From the NCBI GenBank assembly GCA_051418055.1, contig JBPRGH010000079.1, positions 1 through 18,019 of the forward strand: a stretch of DNA of 18,019 bases, written 5' to 3'. The notes below the pieces were generated by a model. The model was not told the origin of the DNA. It made no database searches and worked only from the letters and a program-made list of their open reading frames with translations. Position numbers and translations under genes: made by a program. Positions 1 through 7,226 of the stretch are shown here, piece by piece. The stretch is from JBPRGH01 sp051418055 (lineage in GTDB: Bacteria; Bacteroidota; Bacteroidia; Cytophagales; Cyclobacteriaceae). Numbering within the stretch: position 1 is the stretch's first letter; each line of letters begins with the position of its first letter.

Positions 1-184
1 TGGGTTGCTCCCCAGCAGAGCCCGCCTCCGCTTGTCCTGATAAGACAAATATAATTCCTACTATTAAATTTAAATCAAAAAGTTATTCACATGTTTTGGG
101 CTTTAGGTAGGGAAGCTGTCAACCTATATCATGAGGGTATATCAATACTATGTACTCCGGACTAAAGACTAAAGACTATTCATT

Positions 185-937
185 CTACTGCGTTACCCAG
201 CCACCATCAGCCGTAATAGCCTGACCTGTGATATAACCTGCACCATCGGAACACAGGAAAAGAATGGTTTCAGCCATTTCCTCAGGTGTACCAAATCTTT
301 TAACCGGGATTGCATTTCTATATCCTTCTTCTACCTCAGGGTCTCCACCCAGAGCACGGTCCACCATCGGCGTTTTTATCACTCCCGGGCATAAAGCATT
401 AATTCTTATTCCCGATTGAGCGTTTTCCAGTGCAGCAACTTTAGTAAGGCCTACTACTGCATGCTTACTGGCCACATATGGGGAGAGATTAGGTAAACCT
501 ACAATTCCGGCTATGGAAGATATGTTTACTATTGCACCTTTATTGTTTTTGAGCATTTCGGGAAGCTGATACTTCATCCCTAGCCATACGCCCCTAAGAT
601 TGATATTCATGAGCTTATCCCACGCCTCATTAGTTACTTCCTGTACCGGCACCTGGTCGCCTTCAATACCTGCATTGTTGATGGCAATATCAAGCTTTTT
701 ATATGTTTCTAGAGTCTTCTTTATCAGGTTTTTAATATCTTCTTCTTTTGAAACATCGCATTTAACAAAAATGCAATTACCTCCCTCTTTTTTTATGGTT
801 TCTTCCGTAGTATTATCCTCTTTCCAGTCAGAAAGTACTACGTTAGCCCCTTCTCTTGCAAAAGCAATTGCTGTCGCTCTACCGATCCCAAAGCTTGAGC
901 CGGTAACTATAACCGTTTTTTGATCAAATGACTTCAT
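185..937 (-). CDS. SDR-family NAD-dependent oxidoreductase
   Basis: This 250-residue protein has the length and full motif set of a classical short-chain dehydrogenase/reductase. It has the glycine-rich cofactor loop TGSSFGIG (residues 12-19), NNAG (87-90), the catalytic serine in NISS (S141), the YxxxK pair (Y154, K158) and the PGVIKTPM segment after the active site. An aspartate at the end of the second strand (D37) suggests NAD(H) rather than NADP(H), as known for this family. The C-terminal ITGQAITADGG is the usual SDR ending. The substrate cannot be told from sequence; closest in feel are glucose/3-oxoacyl-type dehydrogenases. It is a cytoplasmic enzyme, transcribed alone and divergently from the kor operon, sharing with it a 283-bp intergenic region. 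The ATG at 937 is chosen because the Rossmann motif begins at the usual distance from it. Confidence 0.93.
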   Translation of the reverse strand: MKSFDQKTVIVTGSSFGIGRATAIAFAREGANVVLSDWKEDNTTEETIKKEGGNCIFVKCDVSKEEDIKNLIKKTLETYKKLDIAINNAGIEGDQVPVQEVTNEAWDKLMNINLRGVWLGMKYQLPEMLKNNKGAIVNISSIAGIVGLPNLSPYVASKHAVVGLTKVAALENAQSGIRINALCPGVIKTPMVDRALGGDPEVEEGYRNAIPVKRFGTPEEMAETILFLCSDGAGYITGQAITADGGWVTQ

Positions 938-1220
938 TTTTCTGAGGTTTTAATTCACTTTGAAGTTAAATGTGAAACGGTTAAAAAAGTGTGATTTATG
1001 CTCTTGGAACGCATGATTTTTATCATGAAATCCAGGATAACAGAAGGAAAAATCAGTTTTGCTGAAATTCCTCAAAGTCCCTTGCAGGAGACCTCGGAGG
1101 AGGAGAATTAACCTACCAGACATAATTATCCCAATTGATAATAATCTTATTACCACCTGATTAATATCATCTTTTAAGACTAAAAAGATTGGTTAATTAG
1201 CTTAAACAAAAGCACCTGTT
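938..1220. other. Divergent intergenic region between SDR gene and kor operon
   Basis: This 283-bp spacer lies between two divergent start codons and must hold the promoters of both the dehydrogenase and the oxidoreductase operon. I could not find a convincing Bacteroidota promoter (TTTG followed by TAnnTTTG) on either strand. The one structured element is a copy of the dispersed imperfect-hairpin repeat at 1070-1103. The reading frames that cross it look like chance. Confidence 0.6.
1070..1103 (+). repeat. Dispersed hairpin repeat, copy A
   Basis: This 34-bp element starts CCTCAAAGTCCCTTG and ends CGGAGGAGG. It matches the element at 13765-13797 with two substitutions and one indel, and the reverse complement of 17868-17899 in its core. 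It can fold imperfectly: outer CCTC (1070-1073) with GAGG (1097-1100), and inner GTCCC (1077-1081) with GGAGAC (1087-1092, one bulged A) around a TTGCA loop. It lies between genes, as REP-like or MITE-like repeats do. Confidence 0.75.
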
Positions 1221-3116
1221 ATGAACAGCATTTCAGAAACCATCAGTCCGGCCACAACGGATAAATCCAAAAGAATAAGCATCAAAGAAGCAGTAGTAGA
1301 AATTGTCAGCGACTCGGGAGAAGGGGCGCAGAAGTGCGGACAGAGTCTCGGCGCTATATCAGCAAAAATGGGTAATGGCGTATGGACAGTGGAAATTATA
1401 CCTGCCGAAATACAACCCCCTGCAAGATCCAAAGCAGGTGCCTCAGGGATCCGGGTAAGGATGGGAAGTAAAAAAATCACCAATATGGGTGATCATGCCG
1501 ACCTGGTCATTGCTCTAAATGAGCAGGTGCTCTATGGGAGGATCGATCAGAATGCCTATAAGCCGGGAACTTACCTGCTGATTGAAAATAAATGGAGAAA
1601 CCATAACGCTACCATTCGCAAGGAGTATGAAGATTCCTTAAAGAAGTTTGAGGAGTTCGGGTACAAGATCATTGAGATACCCATGGAAGAGGAGTGCCTG
1701 AAGTTTGTAAAGGATGCCAGGAAAGGGAAAAACATGTGGGTGCTGGGTGTTCTCTGCAATATATATGACCGTGACCTGGAAATTGCCGCCAACCAGATCA
1801 GATATGTATTCCGAAAGAAAGATGAGCAAATAATACAACAAAACATTGATCTGCTGAATGCCGGTTATGCATGGGCTGATGATAACCTTCCCATGCATTA
1901 TACCATACCCAGCCGCTCAACGGAAGGGGATTATGTGGTAATGAATGGCAATGAGGCAGTAAGCCTTGGCGTAATGGCTGCCGGAATTGATGTATGCTCG
2001 ATGTATCCCATCACACCTGCGACTTCCGCTACACATGCGATGGCTGAAACGATTGAGTCTGCCGGGGGCATTATACATCAGGCGGAAGATGAAATAGCGG
2101 CTATTGGATTTGCAATCGGCGCTTCCTATGCCGGCAAGACGGCCGTAACTATTACCTCAGGACCAGGAATAGCCCTGAAAACAGAATTTATTGGTTTGGC
2201 CGTAATGGCTGAGATCCCGCTTGTGATCGTGGATGTACAGCGTGGTGGCCCATCAACCGGTTTACCGACCAAAGTAGAGCAGGGGGACCTGCTGACAGTT
2301 CTTTATGGCGCAGCAGGCGATGCACCCAAAATAGTCATAGCACCGTCGACTATTGAAGAGTGTTTCCATTATGTCATCCTGGCAAGGAAATTAGCTGAAT
2401 CTTTCCGCTCTCCTGTATTTGTACTTACCGACGCCAATCTGGCTACCGGTGTGCAGCCTTTCCCAAGGCCGAAGATCAAGCAGGAGTGGTTAGCCGACCC
2501 TATAGACCAAAGCCCATGGAAACCAGGTGTACACGCCTATGACTGGGACCCCGCAACGGGTTTGAGCAAAAGACCAATCCCGGGACAGAAAGGCGGGATG
2601 TATACCCTGACAGGACTGGCCCACGATGAGGATAGCCATGTGGCCTATGATCCAAGCATCAACCAGCGAGCTGCAGAGCACAGGAGCCGCAAGCTGGCAG
2701 CGCTGGGCAAAACACTTAAACCACCGGTTGTAAACGGAGACCCATCAGGGGACCTGCTGCTTGTCGGATGGGGATCAACACGCGGCGCAATAGAAGAGGC
2801 CGTGGAGCGTGCAAGGGAAAAAGGAGCGAAGGTAAGCAGTGTTCACCTCAAGTTTTTAAGTCCGCTTGAGCCGGGATTAAAGGAGATCTTCCAAAACTTT
2901 AAAAAGATAAAAACAGTGGAGATAAACTACAGCGATACAGTAGGGAATCCACTGATCACAGCAGAGAACAGGCGCTATGCACAGTTAGCCTGGTACCTGA
3001 GAGCGCATACTCTTGTGGATATTGATTGCTTTAGTAATGTATATGGCCAGCCATTAAGCCCGATCCAAATACTTACTATGCTGGAAAAAGAACTTGATTT
3101 AAATTTAACCGAATAG
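1221..3116 (+). CDS. korA: 2-oxoacid:ferredoxin oxidoreductase, fused gamma-alpha subunit
   Basis: This 631-residue chain, with the next gene, forms an enzyme that oxidatively decarboxylates a 2-oxoacid to its acyl-CoA while reducing ferredoxin. Residues about 25-215 are the gamma (CoA-side) domain, starting with DSGEGAQKCG and containing EIIPAEIQPPARSKAG. Residues about 235-460 are the alpha TPP/pyrimidine-binding domain, with YPITP (262-266), QAEDEIAAIGFAIGA and DVQRGGPSTGLPTK. The C-terminal region contains LLLVGWGSTRGAI, the transketolase-C-like domain II. The gamma-alpha fusion of about 600-630 residues is typical of the KorA type that serves the TCA cycle in aerobic Bacteroidota and mycobacteria, so 2-oxoglutarate is the likeliest substrate. 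Pyruvate or branched-chain oxoacids cannot be excluded by motif. Only three bases separate its stop from the beta-subunit start. Confidence 0.93.
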   Translation: MNSISETISPATTDKSKRISIKEAVVEIVSDSGEGAQKCGQSLGAISAKMGNGVWTVEIIPAEIQPPARSKAGASGIRVRMGSKKITNMGDHADLVIALNEQVLYGRIDQNAYKPGTYLLIENKWRNHNATIRKEYEDSLKKFEEFGYKIIEIPMEEECLKFVKDARKGKNMWVLGVLCNIYDRDLEIAANQIRYVFRKKDEQIIQQNIDLLNAGYAWADDNLPMHYTIPSRSTEGDYVVMNGNEAVSLGVMAAGIDVCSMYPITPATSATHAMAETIESAGGIIHQAEDEIAAIGFAIGASYAGKTAVTITSGPGIALKTEFIGLAVMAEIPLVIVDVQRGGPSTGLPTKVEQGDLLTVLYGAAGDAPKIVIAPSTIEECFHYVILARKLAESFRSPVFVLTDANLATGVQPFPRPKIKQEWLADPIDQSPWKPGVHAYDWDPATGLSKRPIPGQKGGMYTLTGLAHDEDSHVAYDPSINQRAAEHRSRKLAALGKTLKPPVVNGDPSGDLLLVGWGSTRGAIEEAVERAREKGAKVSSVHLKFLSPLEPGLKEIFQNFKKIKTVEINYSDTVGNPLITAENRRYAQLAWYLRAHTLVDIDCFSNVYGQPLSPIQILTMLEKELDLNLTE

Positions 3117-3119
3117 CCA

Positions 3120-4079
3120 ATGATTGCCTTACAACCAGATTTTTGTGATGTCGAACTGCTAAAAGAAGATTACACCCTGGATGATTACTCGAGCAGCAAA
3201 GCCCGGTGGTGTTCGGGATGTGGTGCGCATACCATACTTAATTCAGTACAAAAGCTATGCAAGGAAGAACAGCTTGCACCTGAAAAAACCGTTTTTGTAT
3301 CAGGTATAGGCTGTAGCAGCCGGTTTCCACATTATATGAAAACTTATGGCTTCCATGGCTTACATGGCCGGGCCTTTCCGGTTGCATCCGGCGTGAAGTT
3401 CAGAAGGCCGGACCTGAATGTCTTCATGATCACGGGAGACGGTGATTGCTGCTCTATTGGTGCAGGGCACTGGGTGCATGCCATCCGCTATAATATGAAA
3501 ATGGTAGTGCTGCTGTTTGATAATTCAATCTACGGGCTTACTAAAAAACAGACATCACCTACGAGTCCGGTGGGTACGGTTTCCAATACACACCCTACAG
3601 GTTCAATACTTCCTCCGATAAATCCCATTCAGGCTACCCTTGGCCTACCGAATGTATCATTTGTTGCCCAGACGGTAGACTGGAAGCCTGCACACCTGAA
3701 TGCCACCATCAGAAAAGCTTATGAGCATCCCGGATTAGCATTTGTACGCATTGTGCAAAGATGCCCTGTATTTATGCGCGACAACTATGAACCAACGGTA
3801 TCGGACCCTGAAGCTCTTACATTACTCAACCATGAGAATGGGATAGTTCTTGATGAAAAAGGCATGAAACACTTCCGTAATGTAGTAGCGCATGATCCTT
3901 CAGATATAGTGAAGGCAAGGGAGGTGGCAGAACTGATAAGTAAAACAACACCTGTCGGGCTTTTCTATCAGAATAAAAATAACGGCAGGTATGATGAATA
4001 TGGTGCCCATAATCTGGGTATCTCCAAAGAAGAAAGAATAGGAGCGATTAACACGCTTATGGACAGATATGCTATTTAA
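3120..4079 (+). CDS. korB: 2-oxoacid:ferredoxin oxidoreductase, beta subunit
   Basis: This 319-residue protein carries the thiamine diphosphate and iron-sulfur site of the oxidoreductase. The WCSGCG motif supplies C31 and C34, SGIGC supplies C65, and RCPVF supplies C215. These are the four positions that ligate the [4Fe-4S] cluster in characterised two-subunit OFOR enzymes. The TPP/Mg motif is GDGD (106-109), followed by N135 in LLFDNSIYGLTKKQTSP. The GRAFPVASGVK stretch is also characteristic. With the gamma-alpha chain directly upstream it forms a cytoplasmic heterodimer or dimer of heterodimers. The ATG at 3120 lies four bases after the korA stop, and the next gene begins ten bases after the korB stop, so all three are almost certainly one transcript. 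Confidence 0.94.
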   Translation: MIALQPDFCDVELLKEDYTLDDYSSSKARWCSGCGAHTILNSVQKLCKEEQLAPEKTVFVSGIGCSSRFPHYMKTYGFHGLHGRAFPVASGVKFRRPDLNVFMITGDGDCCSIGAGHWVHAIRYNMKMVVLLFDNSIYGLTKKQTSPTSPVGTVSNTHPTGSILPPINPIQATLGLPNVSFVAQTVDWKPAHLNATIRKAYEHPGLAFVRIVQRCPVFMRDNYEPTVSDPEALTLLNHENGIVLDEKGMKHFRNVVAHDPSDIVKAREVAELISKTTPVGLFYQNKNNGRYDEYGAHNLGISKEERIGAINTLMDRYAI

Positions 4080-4089
4080 TTGAAGAGGT

Positions 4090-6267
4090 ATGGATCAGGA
4101 ACTAGAAATAAACAAAACAGAAACAGAGAAAATCACCCTGAAAAAGGCCAATCCTGCTCCTGAAGCAGAGATGAAGGACTTCTGGAAAAAGCTGCGGCAT
4201 TTTTACCGGACAGGAGAGAAGCCTTCAGGTGATGAAAGATATTTATCCTCTGCATTGCTGCACTTACTTGAAAATGGGGATTCTCCGTACCCGTATATTT
4301 TGGGTAATGGTGAAAAAGCCATTGTATTTGAAGAAAATGCACCTTTCTATTTTTTCGATCACCTCCTTTCAAAGCACCAGAAAGCAAATAAAAGAGCTTT
4401 TAAAAACCAGCTGTCGGGACTTATTACCGGGCTGAACAAGCTCTTACATATAAATGACAAAAGCGCAGAAACTGCGGAGCTCAAAGGAACGTATGATTTT
4501 GCCGATGAAATGATCGCGTTCGATAAGATGGCGGATCTGATGTCCAGCGAAACTAAAGAAGAGTTTTCCGAAGAAAGATTGAACAGGCTTACAAATGTTT
4601 TCTCCACCTTACAGGAAGGGCTCAAATCCTTTAATGAGCAGGAGGGGATCATTGTGCTCAACAAAGAACTTCGTGAGAAATTTGAAACAGGATTTGATAG
4701 CAAAGTTCGGATTATAGATGCCCGGCAGGATTCCTTTACTCAGGTACAAAAGCTGATCTCTGACCAGATGAAAGCCTTTACCACGCTTATTAAAGCGGTC
4801 AGAATAGCCAAACTGGAAATAGAAGACAACTACCAGAAGGATATTCATGATGAATATTTTGATCATTTTACCCGTTACCGGTTGCTTCAGGACGAGCTAA
4901 ACCTGTTTCATCCGATCATCATGTTAGTGGATCAGCAGTATCTGTTTAAAAACCTGGCTTCATTCTCAAGCCTTATGGCTACAAATCAGCCGGTAAACGT
5001 GGTTGTACTGAACCATCAGCTGATCTCCGCGCCTGACCAGCAGGTAAGCTGGGAGGATGCCTCTCACCAGGTAAGGCAGGAGCTGGCCGCACTGGCTATC
5101 GCACATCGAAATGTTTACACGTTCCAGGGTACTATGGACGATCCTTCAGCCATTTACAATGGACTGGAAAACTGCCTCAGATCCTCATTCCCCGGCATTT
5201 GTCATCTCTCCGTACCAAAGGATGAGACTGTTTTTGCCGCTAATCCTGCAATAATTGCAAAGGCAGAGAATGCCGGCCGTTATTTTCCGGGGATAATGTA
5301 TGATCCCGGTAAAGTAAGTGAATGGGGTGGAAGGTTTGATCTTTCTAATAATGATCAGCCGGCAGAAAAATGGCCGGTTTACAAATTAAAGGCTTATACA
5401 TCTGAAGGAACGGAAGAGTTAATGGATGTAGCCTTTACCTATGCCGATTATAAGGCCATATATCCTGAAAAAGTGAAGGAATTAATGGTTATTCCGGAGG
5501 ATTACTATACAGAGCATCTGATCCCTCTGGCTGATTATTTAAGCCTGGAGGAAGAAAAATTATACGGCAAGATCCCTTACATATGGTTGATCGATGAAAA
5601 GCATGAGCTATATCGTGCGGCGGTTCCCAATGTGTGGGTAGTTTCCTGCCAGGAGCGACTGGATCTCTGGCTATACCTTCAGGAGCTTGGCGGTATCAAC
5701 AGCTATCATGTTAAAGCTGCCACACTTCAGAAAGACCAGGAGCTGGCAAAGTTACTGGAAGAGCAAAAAGCAAAACTGGAAGGAGAGCACGAGCAGCAGA
5801 TTGCCGTTGTGCAGGAGAAAGCTACAACCAGGGCAGTTGAGCAAATGATCACCGCATTACTGGATGAAAATATGCAGCTGGAAGACCTGCTGAATGCCCC
5901 TGCCGAAAAGATCGAAACGAAAATCTCCACATCTCCGGCAGAAAAGCCTGTCCAGGAGAAAGCTGAACCAAAAGAAGAGCCAAAAGAGGAGCCAGTAGCT
6001 GAAACTCCACCACCGGTGAGCGAGAAGCCATGGGTAGAAATGGAAGAATGCACCTCCTGTAATGATTGTACGGATAAATATCCGCATCTTTTTAAATACA
6101 ATGAGGACAAGCAGGCATATATCGATGATCCAACCAAAGGCACCTATGAGGAGCTGGTAAAAGCCGCCGAAAACTGTCCTGCGGCATGCATCCATCCCGG
6201 ATTACCGCTGAACCCTAAGGAGCCAAATCTTGAAAAGCTGATTAGGAGGGGGGAGAAGTTTAATTAG
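4090..6267 (+). CDS. Large ferredoxin-domain protein of the kor operon
   Basis: This 725-residue protein ends in a single [4Fe-4S] ferredoxin domain: C654-xx-C657-xx-C660 and C696 in ENCPAAC. The domain is joined to the rest by a charged, proline-rich hinge of KEEP-type repeats near residues 620-645. Before the hinge is a coiled-coil-like helix (about 545-590, rich in E, K and Q). The N-terminal 540 residues contain stretches such as FPGICHLSVPK and GRYFPGIMYDP (about 395-405). These recall the end of the TPP domain of single-chain pyruvate:ferredoxin oxidoreductases, although no GDGD motif is present; that resemblance is inference. Third place in the operon suggests it accepts electrons from KorAB, or docks and scaffolds the enzyme. 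Family recognition beyond the ferredoxin domain is weak. Confidence 0.8.
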   Translation: MDQELEINKTETEKITLKKANPAPEAEMKDFWKKLRHFYRTGEKPSGDERYLSSALLHLLENGDSPYPYILGNGEKAIVFEENAPFYFFDHLLSKHQKANKRAFKNQLSGLITGLNKLLHINDKSAETAELKGTYDFADEMIAFDKMADLMSSETKEEFSEERLNRLTNVFSTLQEGLKSFNEQEGIIVLNKELREKFETGFDSKVRIIDARQDSFTQVQKLISDQMKAFTTLIKAVRIAKLEIEDNYQKDIHDEYFDHFTRYRLLQDELNLFHPIIMLVDQQYLFKNLASFSSLMATNQPVNVVVLNHQLISAPDQQVSWEDASHQVRQELAALAIAHRNVYTFQGTMDDPSAIYNGLENCLRSSFPGICHLSVPKDETVFAANPAIIAKAENAGRYFPGIMYDPGKVSEWGGRFDLSNNDQPAEKWPVYKLKAYTSEGTEELMDVAFTYADYKAIYPEKVKELMVIPEDYYTEHLIPLADYLSLEEEKLYGKIPYIWLIDEKHELYRAAVPNVWVVSCQERLDLWLYLQELGGINSYHVKAATLQKDQELAKLLEEQKAKLEGEHEQQIAVVQEKATTRAVEQMITALLDENMQLEDLLNAPAEKIETKISTSPAEKPVQEKAEPKEEPKEEPVAETPPPVSEKPWVEMEECTSCNDCTDKYPHLFKYNEDKQAYIDDPTKGTYEELVKAAENCPAACIHPGLPLNPKEPNLEKLIRRGEKFN

Positions 6268-6380
6268 GGGAGGCTAAATTAAATAGTACTATCCACATGT
6301 CAGGAGGGAGGGGAATGCCAAATGGGTGCAGTTATTTAAATTTTTGTTTCTTTTGATAGATTTTTTTGACACATTTGAAT

Positions 6381-6394
6381 GATCAACCATTGAT
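6381..6394 (+). promoter_or_regulatory. GATC-containing inverted repeat upstream of the methylase
   Basis: The spacer 6268-6410 turns strongly AT-rich towards the methylase. Within it ATCAA (6382-6386) and TTGAT (6390-6394) form a short inverted repeat around CCA. The left arm overlaps a GATC at 6381-6384, the sequence most Dam-type enzymes methylate. It ends 16 bases before the methylase ATG. A role as an operator or methylation-sensitive control site is inference; five-base arms can arise by chance in AT-rich DNA. A T-rich stretch at 6341-6377 could contain the promoter, but no clean consensus was found. Confidence 0.25.
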
Positions 6395-6410
6395 AATTTA
6401 AAAAAATTTA

Positions 6411-7226
6411 ATGAAACCATTTTTAAGATGGGCAGGCGGTAAAAATTGGTTAGTTAAAAAATTAAATAATTTAGGCCCAGCACAATTTAATAACTATCAT
6501 GAACCTTTTCTTGGAGGTGGATCATTTTATTTTAACCTAGATACAAATAACAAAGAGTGTTTTTTGTCAGATATAAATGAAAGTTTGATCAATACTTACT
6601 TACAAATCAGAGATAATGTTGAAGCAGTTATTGAATTATTGGCTACTTATGAAAATACCGAAGAATTTTATTATCGAATAAGATCTCAATTAATATCTGA
6701 GCCCATAGAACGAGCCGCTCAATTTATTTATCTTAATCAAACTTCTTTTAACGGAATATACCGAGTTAATCTAAAGGGAATATATAACGTTCCATATGGA
6801 AGAAGAAATAAAGATTTTATTCAAGCAGATACTTTACGAACAGCTTCCATAAAACTTGAAGGTGTTAGTTTAAATACAGGCGAATTTGATCATGGTATGA
6901 GATTAGTCCGCACTGGAGACCTTGTTTTTCTTGATCCCCCATATACCATTACCCATAATAACAATGGATTTATTAGATATAATGAAAACCTTTTTTCTAA
7001 AGCTGATCAACATCGATTAGCTAATTTCATTGAAGAAATTATTAATATCGGTGCCTTTTATATATTGACTAATGCTGCTCATAAAATAATAGGTGAAATA
7101 TTTCATTTTAATCAACCTATGGTATTAAGCAGGGCTAGTTTAATTGGGGGGAAGTTTGCCGCTCGTGGAAATTACGAAGAATATTTATTTACTAACCTGC
7201 CACATGACATTTTTGAAGCAAATTGA
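6411..7226 (+). CDS. Dam-like (D12 class) DNA adenine N6-methyltransferase
   Basis: This 271-residue protein has the order of motifs of the alpha/D12 class of adenine methylases. These are FLRWAGGK (residues 4-11, start of the SAM region), motif I PFLGGG (32-37), LSDIN (52-56), the target-recognition stretch NQTSFNGIYRVN with NVPYG, and the catalytic DPPY (175-178). Its length equals E. coli Dam, so GATC or a related short site is the likely target; the specificity is inferred. The ATG at 6411 places the first motif at the normal distance. It is the first gene of the AT-rich operon and its 3' end overlaps the next start by 23 bases. In this setting it is more likely to be the self-marking enzyme of a restriction-like system than a housekeeping methylase. 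Confidence 0.93.
   Translation: MKPFLRWAGGKNWLVKKLNNLGPAQFNNYHEPFLGGGSFYFNLDTNNKECFLSDINESLINTYLQIRDNVEAVIELLATYENTEEFYYRIRSQLISEPIERAAQFIYLNQTSFNGIYRVNLKGIYNVPYGRRNKDFIQADTLRTASIKLEGVSLNTGEFDHGMRLVRTGDLVFLDPPYTITHNNNGFIRYNENLFSKADQHRLANFIEEIINIGAFYILTNAAHKIIGEIFHFNQPMVLSRASLIGGKFAARGNYEEYLFTNLPHDIFEAN

Noticed and set aside
161..178. Tandem ACTAAAG units near the left edge
   Set aside because: Only about two and a half seven-base units; no larger structure or partner in the window.
950..1156. 68-codon minus-strand reading frame upstream of the dehydrogenase
   Set aside because: It runs through the dispersed repeat, has no recognisable protein features and unlike composition; it is most likely chance.
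5727..6195. Several serine- and phenylalanine-rich minus-strand frames over the end of the ferredoxin-domain gene
   Set aside because: They are antisense shadows of the charged hinge-coding DNA and show biased low-complexity composition.
6301..6313. CAGGAGGGAGGGG as a degenerate left-flank copy of the dispersed repeat bounding the island
   Set aside because: Only the CAGGAG and GGAGGGG pieces agree and no pairing partner is present; too short to call.
6411..7226. Housekeeping Dam of a mismatch-repair type
   Set aside because: The gene overlaps an accessory DGQHR/nuclease gene and has island-like composition, so an accessory methylase fits better.
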